A stretch of 64,000 nt of DNA from Euglena gracilis (taxonomy: Eukaryota; Euglenida; Euglenophyceae; Euglenales), in the NCBI GenBank assembly GCA_039621445.1, contig CP154955.1, positions 186,001-250,000 on the forward strand. Direction: 5' to 3'. Below, piece by piece: positions 1 to 17,700 of the stretch (positions are counted from its first letter, which is position 1; each line of letters opens with the position of its first letter). The position numbers and the translations under genes are program-made. A model generated the notes under the pieces. That model worked only from the letters and a program-made list of their open reading frames with translations. It searched no databases and was not told the DNA's origin.

Positions 1-656
1 GGGTACCTTATCCTGGGCCCAAACCCACCAACCCACTTGTATCGAATATTCAGCAGCACACGACCCCTCCCCCCCCGTGGGGCAAACCCACCCATCCACC
101 CACCCAAAACCCGCCCAAACTCGACCGAAAACCATTTTTGATTTTTTCTTTCATGCCGGGGTCTTTGGCCGGGCTGCACTGACGCACGGCCACCCACAGC
201 CACCTGCAACCCACCCAACCACTCTCGAAAAACCCACCCATCCACCTCTCACACTCACTCGGGTGGTGTCACGCAGGCATTAAATGAAACCTATCGTGCC
301 CACCTGAGGAGGAGCCGAGCGGGGAACAGGGGGTCCATCCCCCCTTTGTCCTTGACATGCCAAAGTGCGGTTGACACGATGGGTTTGTCATAGACACACC
401 GTGTCATATGCACTGTTCCATAAAGAAAATGGCACTTTTGGGAACGGGAAAAGTGCAGTTGAGACGGGGGAGGTGTCACGTGTGTCATGTATGTGTCATG
501 TATGTGTCATGTGTGTGTCATGTGTGTGTCATGTGTGTGTGTCATGTATGTGTCATGTGTGTGTCATGTATGGGTCATGTGTGTGTCGTTGGGATGGATC
601 AGTAATGGACCAGCTGTGTGAAGGACAAAGGGGAGGGGAATGCAGTCCTTAGTCAG
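1..656. other. Repeat-rich sequence, no gene seen
   Basis: C-rich, low-complexity sequence followed by a short tandem array of GTGTCATGT-type units at about 477-590. A segment near 290-430 (CCTTGACATGCCAAAGTGCG and neighbours) resembles 29040-29270, so it is part of a dispersed repeat. I see no supported gene here. Confidence 0.6.
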
Positions 657-777
657 ATTAAAGCCTGGGCGCTACCCCGACGGGCCGGGCCGAGAGGGGC
701 TCTGGGGCGACGCAGCGCTGAAGGAATGGTTGGCGGGGGGAGGAGGCCTGGGGGGGACGAAAGCGGAGGGGGCCCAG
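657..777 (+). CDS. Isolated plus-strand coding exon, unknown protein
   Basis: A 121-nt segment between a good acceptor (CCTTAGTCAG at 647-656) and a donor (GCCCAG|GTGAAC at 777/778). After one leading base the frame gives 40 codons, reading LKPGRYPDGPGREGLWGDAA and then ALKEWL and a glycine-rich end. GC at third codon positions is high, as in the surer exons of this window. The opposite-strand translation is proline/arginine-rich and less protein-like. It is probably an internal exon of a gene whose other exons are outside or not recognised. No family recognised. Confidence 0.4.
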
Positions 778-859
778 GTGAACACCGTTGTGTTGGCGGC
801 AGCGGAGCCCCCTAACCCAACTCGCTTGGGGCTGGATGATGGCGTGCCGACCAGGGAAT

Positions 860-1250
860 AGATGGGAAGGTCGGACCCTCCCCCCCCTACCTTGAAACTG
901 AAACGGGCCTGGAAAATCGATTTTGTGGGCGGGCAAAGGGCCGAATACTAGGCTGAAATCGGGGGGAAATCTGATGTTTCTTTGAAAATACAAACCCAAA
1001 AAATAAATGATAAATAATCCAAAAACAAAATGAATCCAAAAACGCTCAATTTTGAAATCCTGGGGACATTTTTTTATGCGGAGAACACCAAAGCAGCAAA
1101 AAATGGGTGGTGTGCTCAAAAATGAGAAAAATGAGGGGGAAAAGGCGTTTTTTTTTTTGCTTATTTTCCAGTGTGGCGCACGCCGGAAGAAATTTGGTGG
1201 GGGTTCAGACACCTCCTCCCAACATCTAGGGGGGAAGGTGGTCGGGACCA
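860..1250. repeat. Dispersed repeat, copy 1 of 2
   Basis: Shares an ordered series of segments with 17810-18180: GGGCCTGGAAAAT, then a TTTTTTTATG stretch, GAGAACACC/GAAGACACC, a run ending in ATGCTCAAAA-type sequence, and CCTCCCAACATC followed by a G-run. Similarity is patchy by eye. There is no convincing ORF, so I treat it as a decayed transposon family. Confidence 0.6.
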
Positions 1251-1426
1251 GGTTTTGAACAGTGCTGAGCTCTTAATAGGACATGCGTGTAATGGAAGGC
1301 CGAAAAAAACCAGCATTGCAAATTGCACGTATTTATAATTTAGCAATTAGACTCTTGCAATTTACGGTGACTTTTTACAGCAATATTGATCACCTCCCAT
1401 ACATCCCATTACCGTTTTATTGGATA

Positions 1427-2900
1427 TTTTTTTCGACTTTTTGACCCGTTATTTTGTCCAAACACCATTTGTTTTGGCTAAAAACGGGGGGTCGAAAACC
1501 GCTCATTTTCGGCTTAAAAACAGCTTTTCCAGGTCTGGGAGGCAGAAAACATCGTTTCGGGCAATTTTTTTCCGATTTTTTTCGACTTTTTGACCCGTTT
1601 TTTGACCTAAACTCCCTGGGTTTCGGGCCCAAAACTGGGCGCCGGGGGGGAGAGGATAAAAAAAAACGCTCATTTTGGGCCCAAAAGCAGGTTTTCGGGG
1701 TTCAGGAGGCCAAAAAAACATGGTTCCGGACAAAAAAAAATCTCATTCTCATTCTCATTCTCATTTTTTCGACTTTTTTGACCCGATATGGTCGAAAACG
1801 GCTTTATCAAGTCAAATCAAATCAGAATCGGCCGAAAAATGGCCGTAACTCGGGCCTCGGGCTAGGCGACGACTTGCAGGGAAATCAAAATACCCTTAGA
1901 TAGGGCATTTTAAGGGTTTCAATTTACCTCCCCCCCCCTTGTCGTTGACACGCCAATGTTCCAGGAGAGTGCCGTTGACACGGGGGGTGTGTCAACGACA
2001 CGTCATGCCAATATCACTGTGATTCAATAGGTAGTGTTCCAGAAAAGTGTCATTGACACGGGGGGGGTGTCAACGACATGCCGTGTTAACGACAAGGGGG
2101 GGGGGAGGTAGGTCTCTGGACATTTCCTTTGATTCCCCACCTTTTTTGAGAAAATTTAGAAAAATTGATTTTTTTGACCCAAAACAGGGCAGAAAACGGC
2201 CATGTCGCAAGGCTGCCGCACTGTTTGGGGCCGTAAATCAGCCATATTTCGGGCTAGGCAGGGAGTTGTGGGGAATTCAAAATACCGTTGCATTCTAAAG
2301 GCTTCAATTTAGGTCTCCAAACATTTCCTTTGATTTTGCTTCATTTTCGAGATATTTTGGAAACATCGTTTTCTTTTACCCCGAAAGCAGCCCAAAATGG
2401 CCCCAGAAATGGGCCAAAATTGGCCGAAAAAATGGCCATAACTCGGGCTACAGTTGGGGGAAAAGTAAACCATGGTTGGATAAGGCGTTCCAAGGGCTTC
2501 ATTTTTTCTCTCCGGACATTTTCTTTGATTTTGCTTCATTGTCGAGACATTTTGGGAAAATCGATTTTTGTCAAAAAAAAACCGGCTCAAAAAACGCCTC
2601 AAAATGGCCGCTTTGGGCCGCTAAAGAACGCCAGAACACGGGCCAGGCATGTCAGCAGCCAAAACGGCAGAGGGCCTCCGGGGGAACATTTTGTCAGAAC
2701 GACATTTACAGAAATAACGTACGTTTTCTCGAGATATTTTCGAAAAATTGATTTTTTGACCCATTTTTGGACTGCGTCGAAATGGCAGAGTCGGAGGGGG
2801 GGCCAATCCTATCCAGTTTGGACCCCCCTTTTCCCCGGGGGTAAACTTTGCTCTTACCCATAAAGGGATAAGAGCTCAGCAACCCCCCCCCCCACAACTT
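1427..2900. repeat. Degenerate tandem/dispersed repeat array
   Basis: Repeated modules carry TTTTTTCGACTTTTTGACCC, TTTGATTTTGCTTCATT and AAAATGGCC. At least four units can be seen; 2110-2190, 2310-2400 and 2510-2600 are the clearest. The same modules recur at 61240-62130. The apparent ORFs here are translations of the repeat. One TA-flanked element is inserted at 1927-2108. Confidence 0.6.
1927..2108. mobile_element. 182-bp TA-flanked inverted-repeat element, copy 1
   Basis: Starts CCTCCCCCCCCCC then TTGTCGTTGACACG. Ends with the inverted form, AACGACAAGG followed by a G-run and AGG. It is bounded by TA at 1925-1926 and 2109-2110. A second copy of exactly the same length is at 37767-37948. 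Terminal inverted repeats plus a TA duplication suggest a non-autonomous DNA transposon (Tc1/mariner-like target), but no transposase is present. Confidence 0.75.
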
Positions 2901-2986
2901 ACTCTTCGGGGGAGGGGCCTCCTACCACCGACTTCAGAATTGAAAGGCGTCCCATCTACCTCTGCCCCATTCCGTTTGAGATTGGT

Positions 2987-3330
2987 GGACATACATAAAT
3001 ACATACGTACGTACTCACCTACCTACTACTACCTACCTACGTACCTACCGACTACTGGTACGTACGTACGTACCTACCTACCTACCTACCTACCCTACCT
3101 ACCTACCTACCTACCTACCTACCTACCTACCTACCTACCTACCTACCTACCTACCTACCTACCTACCTACCTACCTACCTACACACCACATATCAAGCCA
3201 TCCATCCATCCCTCCCTCCCTCCCTCCCTGCCTGCCTGCCTGCCTCCCTGCCTCCCTGCCTGCCTGCCTCCCTCCCTCCCTCCCTCCCTCCATCCATCCA
3301 TACACACACATATACACACATACACATATC
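2987..3330. repeat. CCTA, CCCT/GCCT and CA microsatellites
   Basis: Long (ACCT)n array at about 3015-3180, then (CCCT)n/(GCCT)n at 3205-3300, then a short CA-rich tail. The threonine/proline-rich translation is spurious. Confidence 0.9.
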
Positions 3331-3839
3331 TGTATGTGTAACTATCTGCAGTTATCCAAGGTTATCCGCAGTTGCAAAAATGCCTGTGCTGACTGGAACG
3401 TCCACCAAGAAATGGTTACAACTGAGGGGAACAGAAAGATTGATCACAATACTGCCTCAGAAATGCCAAAAAAAATGAGGAAAATGTCAAAGAAAATGAC
3501 ACATGCAGCTATAGTCAACCAGAAGCAGATATAAGCAGCCCGAGGTTACCAAAATGGTCAAGTGGGCAAAAGTGGCCCAAAAGAGCAGCCAGAAACAGTC
3601 GAATGCAGCCAAGGCAGCCAAGGCAACCAGAAGAAGCAAAACTGGCCAAAGTGGCCAGAAGTGGCAAAAATGGCCGAGAATAAACAAAAACAGGTGAGCT
3701 TCATAACTCAAAAGCTCATCCTCACTGGTCAAAACTCTTGGCTTGTCTGGGTTATCCATAGTTACCGTAATTATTAGCCGTATTCAGGAATTTGGGGCTT
3801 TTTCGAAGTTATCCGTGTCCGTAGTTATCTGTTCCAGGA
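3331..3839. other. Non-coding stretch with degenerate CCAAAGTGGCC repeats
   Basis: At 3550-3680 short degenerate repeats (GGCCAAAGTGGCC, GGCAAAAATGGCC) occur. Their inverted form recurs at 22690-22790 and 58300-58870. No exon supported. Confidence 0.5.
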
Positions 3840-9431
<5,592 letters not shown>

Positions 9432-11152
9432 GGCGGGGGGAGGCCGGCACCCCCGCGCCGCCCAGAGAGGACGATGGACCTGCGGCGGGGGCGGGCAAGG
9501 CGGTCGGGAAAGACCGGAGGCGGAGGTGGAGGGTGCTGCAGCGGGTGGCGGCTGCCGTTCTTTGTCGCTGTCATCCCAAGCCGGGATCACCGGCTCATCC
9601 ACCCTCCCCCACAACTCACACAGTCCTCCGGCCTGTGGGGCGACATGGTCCCGGCGGGTCGGGCCTGCCCTCCGTTACCCACAGGTACATCGGGCGTCCG
9701 GGCTTCTTGACAACCTTTGGGCCGCGGCGGAATGTGTGTGAGGTGCCGGGAGGTCTGCCGCCAGGTTTGCTGCCACAAATCTTGGGTACCCACCTCTGGG
9801 CGCATTTCCAGACCTGGGGAATTGTTAGTCAAAGACCCCTCCGAAAACCTGGAATTTTGAAAGTTGAAAGAAAAATTCGTGGAAAAAAAATTGAAAAAGT
9901 GCCAGCAAGCACCTTTTTGACAGCAACCATCCCAGCAGGAATCCCAGCTGTTGGGCCTAAGCCTGCATGGAACCTGAATGGGAACCCCACAGGTGGTGGG
10001 TTGGGAGTCTGACCCCCTCCAGCCTTCCTGTATTTCCAGGGAAACCGATTTTCAAAAATTTTATGTAAAATGGTGGGGGGGGGTTGACCCCCAACCCGGG
10101 GGGTATTTCGGAATATATTTCGGCACATTTTCCAACCTCAAAAAATACCCCCCAAAATACACATTTTTAAATCACTTCCAATTTTTGCACATTGTTGACA
10201 TTATAATTTAGATTGATTAAACTTTGGTACCCGCCCCCCCTCCCCGGGCAATTGCCGCGTGACAAATTGGGCAGCACGGAGGGGGGTGACAATTTCCCGG
10301 GGTGACAATTTGGCCAGCACAGCTGGGGGTGACAATTTCCCGGGGTGACAATTTGGCCAGCACAGCCGGGGGTGACAATTGCCCGGGGGGCGTCAATTGC
10401 CCGGGGGCGTCAGTTTCCCGGGGGTGTCAATTGCCTGGGGGGGGGTATCTGTTAGATACATCAAACTTTGGTATCTGTCATTTTTGCTACATACGTGCTG
10501 GTTTTTTTTACGGAAATTGAGGGTTTTCTTCCTTGGTGGATTCTCTCCGGGGTGCGGCAGGTATTATATAGGCAGCCGAAATCCTGGGGCTGGGGGGATG
10601 TAACTTGGGGGGATCACCAAAATGCATTCATCACAATCCACACATCTGCCAGGGAGGAAGGAAGGATTGCGGGCGGCAAAAGGTTGAAGGTTTGCGACAA
10701 TGGGGAGAAGGGTGTGGGTAAGGGGGCAAAAGCGTTTGTGGACAGGAGGGGAAGGCAGCAACCCACTGCGGGGGGCCCCATATAGCTTGCTCCAGGGCCG
10801 GCATTCATCTTCAACGTTGGCTTGTTCAAGAAGATGAGATTAGGAATGGCCCGTTGGCTGTGAGAACAACCAAAGTACTATGCTCAATTTTGCTTGTTTG
10901 ACTGTAGTTTTCCTCTCTCGAACTTAGCAGGCCAACCAAATCAACTGAAACCCAATCCGACAAAGTCCATGAACTCAGAAACAAAGAAGAGCACCGATGG
11001 TGCCGGCCCACACTTACACGCCGAGGGGAGTGCTTGTGACGGGGCGGGGCCGGAGCCGGAGGGACCGGCCAGACCCCCGCAGGGGAATATGGTGCGGCAA
11101 AGCCGCGGTGTCCGTCCGACCGCCGGGGGGGGGGGGGGGACTCAGTAGGTAC
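9432..11152. other. Between gene A and the next minus-strand exons
   Basis: C/G homopolymers at 9170-9280, moderate-complexity sequence, the TA-flanked element 10230-10445, and an open minus frame at 10614-10829 whose plus-strand reading is equally open. At 11030-11130 a minus-strand GC-rich open stretch ends at a strong GTAAGT donor (GGCGT|GTAAGTG) and may be an exon. No product assigned. Confidence 0.4.
10230..10445. mobile_element. TA-flanked G-run element with internal tandem repeats
   Basis: Starts after TA (10228-10229) with CCCGCCCCCCCTCCCC then GGGCAATTG. Ends CAATTGCCTGGGGGGGGG before TA (10446-10447). Internally it is a tandem array of GGGGTGACAATTTCCCGGGG-type units. Confidence 0.6.
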
Positions 11153-11309
11153 CGCCCGTGGAGATGTGGAGGTACAGCGACAGGGCCAGGCAGGGGGTTT
11201 GAAAAAAAAGACGGCGTCCATATAACTGGACCACAAAGGTGGCAGTGAAACGGGTGCCCAAGGGGTTCTTGCTGGCCGGATGGACGAACGTGATAGACGA
11301 AACACCCAT
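11153..11309 (-). CDS. Possible first coding exon of an unrecognised minus-strand gene
   Basis: Downstream of a strong acceptor (CCCTTTCTTCCCAG) an ATG with purine at -3 and G at +4 opens MGVSSITFVHPASKNPLGTR, FTATFVVQLYGRRLFFQTPC, LALSLYLHISTGG. The donor is GGCG|GTACCT. Third positions are mostly G or C. The frame cannot continue upstream (TAA just after the acceptor), so this would be a gene start with a spliced 5' UTR. It may belong with gene A, which starts further downstream. No family recognised. Confidence 0.35.
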
Positions 11310-11514
11310 TTCCACGGGTTGAGGTTAGGCCTGGGAAGAAAGGGGTCGACCAACCCCACCCACCATGGCACTGCGCAAGGAAAAGCCCCGTTGGCGCTGG
11401 AAAAAAACAAACTTTTTTGACTGAAAAAAATACCCCCGGAAATACGGGAAGGCTACAAAGATGGGGTTTTCGGGGATTCCCGCACAGCCCCACCCCACCT
11501 CGGAGGGGAATGGG

Positions 11515-11779
11515 TCATGGGGTGGGGATCGGCGACCAGGTACATTGGCTGGTCTGCAAAGCACCAGCACACACATAAAAACGTCTCCAGCTACCCGGCT
11601 TAAGATATGTCCCGCACATCCTCCAAGACCGCCCCAACCCAGGGACCGCTCCGCAAAGGAAGTGAACTGTGTGAATGCCTTCTCCAGCAGGAGGCAGCCA
11701 GCCTGCCATCGCCTCCTGCCGGGGCAGGACCACGTAGTAGGCGACGTAGAGGAGGCTGAGCTTGGCTGGCAGCCCACCG
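11515..11779 (-). CDS. Gene B terminal exon
   Basis: Acceptor GGACCAG supplies the base that completes the Ser codon (AG+C), then GGLPAKLSLLYVAYYVVLPR, QEAMAGWLPPAGEGIHTVHF and a cysteine-containing tail to TGA at 11515. LSLLYVAYYVVL matches the C-terminal transmembrane end of Pcs. The 60-residue extension beyond it is not typical of the bacterial proteins and could be partly intronic. Confidence 0.7.
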
Positions 11780-14700
11780 CTGGTCCGGACACGCTTCACG
11801 CAGCACGGGCGGTGACTTGGGGCTGGGAGGTTTGGGGGCAGCGAAATGCCTCGAAAAGCGCACTTCGTTTGAGGATAACTTCATGGTGTCAAAAAAAGCA
11901 AAAATGGCTGTCGCCGAAAAAAAGGCACGATCCTCCACAAAAAAAAATAACAATTAACATTTTGCATGGGCTCTGGCATCTAAAAAGCATGAGAAACAGG
12001 AGGATAATGCATGCACAACGTGGAAAAACTCGCCTCTGCACCAAAGCATTTCCTTTTGCAAGTTGTCGTGAATACCCCACCTTGTCCAATGACCATGAAT
12101 GTTTGTCCCTGACAGGGGGCAGTCGCTACAACAGCCAATGTTTGTCTCCGACCCGGGTGGGGGGTCCTTAGAAGGGGGCGGACCCAGGTCGGCAAAAATA
12201 AGGCCATAAGATGAGGTAGATGGCCACTTTGAACTGTTCTTGCCATTTTCGGCATTCTTTGGGCATCTTTTCTGGTATTTTTGTCCGTTTTTGTTCGCAA
12301 CTGAATAAAGGGGGGGTTAGTCGGACAAGCCCGGTCGTTCAACATGGGGGGTGGGAGGTCCTCCCTGCCTCAAGCAGTTATCCACCCCAAACAGGGGGAA
12401 TCAAATCTGGGTAACTGTTGCGTGACCTTATGGAAGATGGTCCCACAGCACCCTGCAGAGGGGGGGGACCAAAACCACCCAAATGGCGCATACCCAGAAG
12501 GGGGAAAACAAAAGGACGAGGGGGGACCCTCTTTCTTCCTTGACATGCACTGCCTGCTATGGGGCGGGTGTATGGACTTCCGCGAGGTGTGGCGCATAGA
12601 GTGCCAAGAACCAGGGGAGTGGCTCAGCGCCTACCCACCATCTGGGTGGGGACCGTGGTTCGGCGGGGGGAGTCTGGAGTGAAAGGCAGTTTGAGATACG
12701 AAGAAGTTTTGGTGCTGCGCCCCGAAAAGTCAGGGGTTTGGGGGGTTTCAGGGGGGGGGCTGGGTCAGGGTTCAATATAAGGACAGGTGGGGGGGGGTCC
12801 GGACCCCCCCTGCGGGCCAGGAGGGGGGGGGGGGGGGTGGGGGGGGGACACCCCCCCACCTAAACAGTGGCGCGGTCTGGGTGACCGAAAATTTTTGACC
12901 CCCCAAAACGACCAAAAGTGCCATTTTGGGCACTTTTTGGGCAAAAATGTGCCAAAAATGCAAAAAAATTTTCGGCGCGAAGCTCCGGAGGAAAAAATTG
13001 ACCCGGGTGCCCCCCCAGGGTCGGTCCGGACCCCCCTGGCAGGTGGGGGGGGGGGGGCGGGGACCCCCCCTGCGGGCCAGGAGGGGGGGGGGGGTGGGGG
13101 GGACACCCCCTAAACCATGTACGCCCTCCTCATATCAAACCCTGGGCTGGGTCCACCAACCCATTCCCTTCCCGTCACCTCCCTGCCACCACCTTTTATC
13201 TCTCATTTTAGCAGCCCCATGCCATTGCTGAGTGGCCCCCCAGGTCACTGTTCACTTTCAAAAACCCAGTCAGTCACTCCCCTCCCCGGGTGGGTCAGTT
13301 TAACCATTCAGCCGAGAATGGCCTAAATCAATCCATTTTGGCCAAAATGTCGAATTCCGGTGCATTTTCATGGCGACCCCAGGGGAGGGGTCGTGGAGCC
13401 GAAAACCAGTCAGTCACTTGGGGGGGGGGGGATCGGACACACCTCGAGCAACGATGTGGGCCCCCCGACCCCAACGCCGGGCAGAGCAGCGGCGGGGACG
13501 CCAGGAGAGAGAACGGCCGGTCCGGGGCGAGGAGGGGCAGGCAGATGGCGAGGCCCCACATTGCGCCGAGGCCGACTGTGACGGGCCGGAGCAGCTTGGT
13601 CTTGGACGGGTACACGAAGTGGACCGGGATGAAGGACGGGGCCGCGCGTCCAATCCGACGGCGTCCTTTAGGTCCTTAGGTCATAGCAGGGGGCACCCAC
13701 CCACCGCACAGGGGCACGGGCAATTTTTTTCCGGTTTTGTTTTGCACAATTCTTTTTGGCATTTTTTGGGGGAAAAACAATTTCGGAAAGAGACAGCTGG
13801 GCTCAGGGAATTTCTTAAAGACCCCCGGGGGGGGGGGGTCCAGCCTCCGGCTGGCAAAAAAGCTGATGATTGGAAATGAGCTGCTGGCTGGGTCGGTGAA
13901 AAAAAAAATGTTCTAACACATTTTTGCCATTTTCGACATTTTGATGGATGGTGCTAGATCAAGGCTGGGGGCTGTGATGGAGGAAGCTGTGATGAGGGGA
14001 AAAAATGCATGGATAGGTGAGCTGGGCAGCCCAGTTGGCCGGCCAGCCTGCGGCCGGCTGGCTCGACCTTCGGCTGGCTGGCCCGGGGGGGGGGGGGCCC
14101 CTGGCCTGAATTTGGGCTGCTGGCTGGATTTGAGCTGCTGGCTGGCTGGACCCTCCCCGGGGGGGGAGGGTACCCTCCGGTTTAAGAAATTCCCTGGCTG
14201 GGCTGATGCAGATTCTGCGAAGCCCATAAAATCTCATAAATAATGGCTGCTCAAACAGCCAAATTTTATTTCAGGGAAATGACTCGGGGGATTCCCGGCA
14301 CAACCACCCACCCCCAATGAATCGCACAAAAAAAATTGAGAAAAAAATTACCCACACCCCCAGGGGTGGGCACACCTCCTACAACCAGGAAATTGCCACC
14401 CAACAGGGATATGCGATCGTAGCTGGTGGGGGGGTCAAAATGGCAATCCGGAAGGTGACAACCTCATGGGGATGCAGGTTTTGGTGGACCACCAAAGAGG
14501 ACAAAGGTCTGGTGGGGAATGGGGATTGGCGCCAGGACAGTATGGCAAGGCCCACATACGTCATGAGGATGGGCCAGCCAAATATGCTTCACGGGTGGGG
14601 TCGGAAGCACAGTAAGGGTGCATATGGTGACTGCCTTGGATGGATTTAAAGCAAGATTTTTTACAACTGGCAGGAGTCCAAGGCGATCCGTTCAACAAAC

Positions 14701-17700
14701 CACCTCTGGACTTGCACCAACCACCACACTCTTGACGTCGTTTTGTGACAACCCCTCGGCATTTTCTTAGGTGGCGCATCTTGCACTGAGGAATGTTTCT
14801 TCGTCAGTGTGGGCAAATGCGCACATCGACATTTTTTACGAAAACCCCAAAACTGCCGATTGCCTGGGCCGGAAAAAAATTGAACATACACAAATCGCGA
14901 CGAAGGTTCTAATTCACTGACGGTTCATATTCGCATCCCTAGCTAAAATCACGACTGGAACTTCCGAAAAAAGTGTGTTGTCACCTCTCCCGTTCCCACC
15001 AGGGGCTTGCCGTGCTTTCGGGTAGTCTGCCAGCTATTTTTCACCGATTCCATTGCTCTCCCTGGTGCATTCAGTTAGGTAACGCGAAATTGGGTAAGTG
15101 TGCGCATTTGTGCAAATTAACACAGCATCGTTCGTTTCCGGTGGGGAATCCAAAGCAAAGCATCCGAACCCAACGTATCCCCTCTCCCCTCCCAAAACAT
15201 TTCCATGCAAGCTCCCACTCACGGCAGTGCTGGCGACGGGTGACCCATCTCCCTGGCACCTCTCGTACCTGCCGTTCCCGTCACCGTCCCTGCAGCCTCC
15301 CTTCCCCATTCCCCCTTGTTACTGTTGCTGTGCACCTCGTGCTTCAAAGTCCCCAGTCACCCCCCTGCCTGCTTTTCAAAGCAAAAGCCAAAGCAAAACG
15401 GTTGGATGCTCAAAAAATCTGAGGGGGGAATCCACCGGGTCTGCCGCCCATCAGTAGAGGAATGCCGCACTGCGCCAAACGGGGGGGGGGGGCGGTAACG
15501 GTGTTTTTGGTGTTTTTGTGGGGTGTTTTTTTCACTGTGGGGGGAAAAGTCTGGGGATTTTTGTGCCATTCCGACCAGCAAAAAAGGACATGTAATTCCC
15601 GGGAGAGCCGGGGCCAAAAATGATAATCTGCTCGTATTTTGTTCAGTCGTGCACCCTCTCGCTCTCACCCCTTGTAACGCCGGCACTCAAAATGGTTTCT
15701 TGTCGGTTTGAAAAAAATGCGCACACCGACCAAAAAAAGCTTAAGTGCGAGAAGCGCCGCCTAAGATTTTGGGGCCTGCTCTACACTTTTTGAGCAGTCG
15801 CTGTTTGCATCTCCTTTACAAAGACTTGAAAGCCCTACGGAAGAGAAGGATGACTAAAAAAAATCGAGAATCACCAACTACATCGCTTAAACACAAACTT
15901 CAAATAGAAATAAGTGATCTTCTCCCCCTCCTTCGCGGTCAAAGTTTGCTGCCCCTTCTTGACTGGTGTGTCCAACAGCCATGGCCATCCCCAACGTTGC
16001 GTAACAACTCACCTGCGCTCAACAACCAGGGGGTTCTCGGGCAATGGAATTGGATCACAAAATGCGATAATTCCACCCCACCCCACCCCACCCCCACCCA
16101 AATGGATCCCCCATCGCAACCCAAATGGACCCCCCCATCGCAACCCAAACGGACCCCCCCAACGCAACCCAATCGACCCCCCCCCTCATCGCAACATGCG
16201 ACCCTTTTTTCTTTGTGGAAGTTCCAAAAATGGGGGCTTCATTCCCCAACTGTATTCGGCTGTTTGACCTGTTTTGAGGGCTCCAGAACATACATGTAGA
16301 GGAACACAATATTCCAGTAGGAGGGGCCCCAGGGATTGTCCACGGCAATTAAACACAGAGGACGAGATCGAAAACGTCACGGATTTTCGTGCTCGGAGGA
16401 ATGACGAAGAATACAATTGTACCCGACAATAAGAGCAAAGAGATCAATAAAGCAAAAGGAATGGAACAATTTCATATGAAAGAAACAATTAAAGAATTGA
16501 TTCAATCTTTGCTGATAGGATCAATTGAATTTCATGACGGCAACAGAAGCATTTTGTGGACGATGATCTCGCGTTGAACAATCAAAAAATCAAGCAGTCA
16601 GCCAGCGTCAAAGAGTAAGAAATGACCAGTAAATGAGCCCCCCCCCCCCCCAAGAAAGCCCCTCACCAAAAAAAAGAACATATTGCAACAACAACAAAAA
16701 ACTGTTTTTTTTTTCATCATTGGATTCATTGACGCGAATAGTTGTGTGAAAAAAAAGGAACGAAGAACATGGTAAAAGTGGTGGACTGGAAAAGTAGTCT
16801 CAAAATATGTATTTGTTAAAAAAAAACAGCTGACTATAGGGGGAAATTGAATACACGCAAACCTCTAAAATACTACACCAGCCAATTTGTGTTAATTGTA
16901 CTGATTGTATTTGTTGCTTATTTTTGGGATAAAAGGTATATCCTACAATTTTCTAGAGGCATCTTCACAGGGCAGGTGGGAGATCTGAGGGCTGACCATC
17001 CCTCCAGGGAAATGCCAGCACATAAACTGGTGGAAAAAAGAAAAAGAAGCTATTGCATAGTTTTTTTTGTCTTAACAATGGCCTGGTGAATCCAAAACCA
17101 AAATGGAGAGGCATATGGTGAGCAACCAGAGGGTGAGCAGGCATCTTTGGCTTGTGAACCAGTTTCGCTCTGACAATAAACATCACACTGGACGTAAGTG
17201 ATGAAGAGGAAAAGCAACTGAAAAAGCGACATTCCTCTCTTCCGCTGAACAGGCAATCCCTGAGAGGAACCCGACGAAAGACTCATTCGTCTTCGCAACG
17301 ACCTGTGGGAAGGTCGCAGAGAAACATGAGAACATCAAAAATAAAAGCAAGCATGATTCCGCGTCATTTCAACCTTGGGCAATGCAGGCACGCCTTTCAA
17401 AAAACTTTGTGTTTGCAGCCAAACTTTCAATGACCAATCTTGGACCTGCAATCCAAGTCCCTCCACACCAACCCAAGCAGGGGGAGATGGGAAGCCTTGA
17501 GGGGGGGGGGGTCGGATCCCCCCATCCTGACACAAAGGGGAGGGGGTCAGACCCCCCCTTCTAAACCTCCCCTAATTAACCTGCCGGGGTGCCAGGTTAT
17601 TGGAACCAACTTTTGGCCCTGCCGCCCCCCCCCCCCCGCCAGGTTACTTGGGCCCTTTTTTTTCAGCGCCGTAAAAGAGTTTTGCCCTAAAAAGGGGGGT

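Noticed and set aside
2288-2863. 191-codon plus ORF
   Set aside because: Built from degenerate repeat units that recur at 61240-62130; no balanced composition or splice context.
2940-3341. 133-codon ORF rich in Tyr-Leu-Pro-Thr
   Set aside because: Entirely (CCTA)n and (CCCT)n repeat.
10614-10829. Minus ORF (FAPLPTPFSPLSQTFNLLPP)
   Set aside because: The plus-strand reading is equally open and charged; no splice sites or family support on either strand.
12544-12690. Plus frame DFREVWRIECQEPGEWLSAY
   Set aside because: Protein-like, but the minus frame is open too and the donor is weak; insufficient support for an exon.
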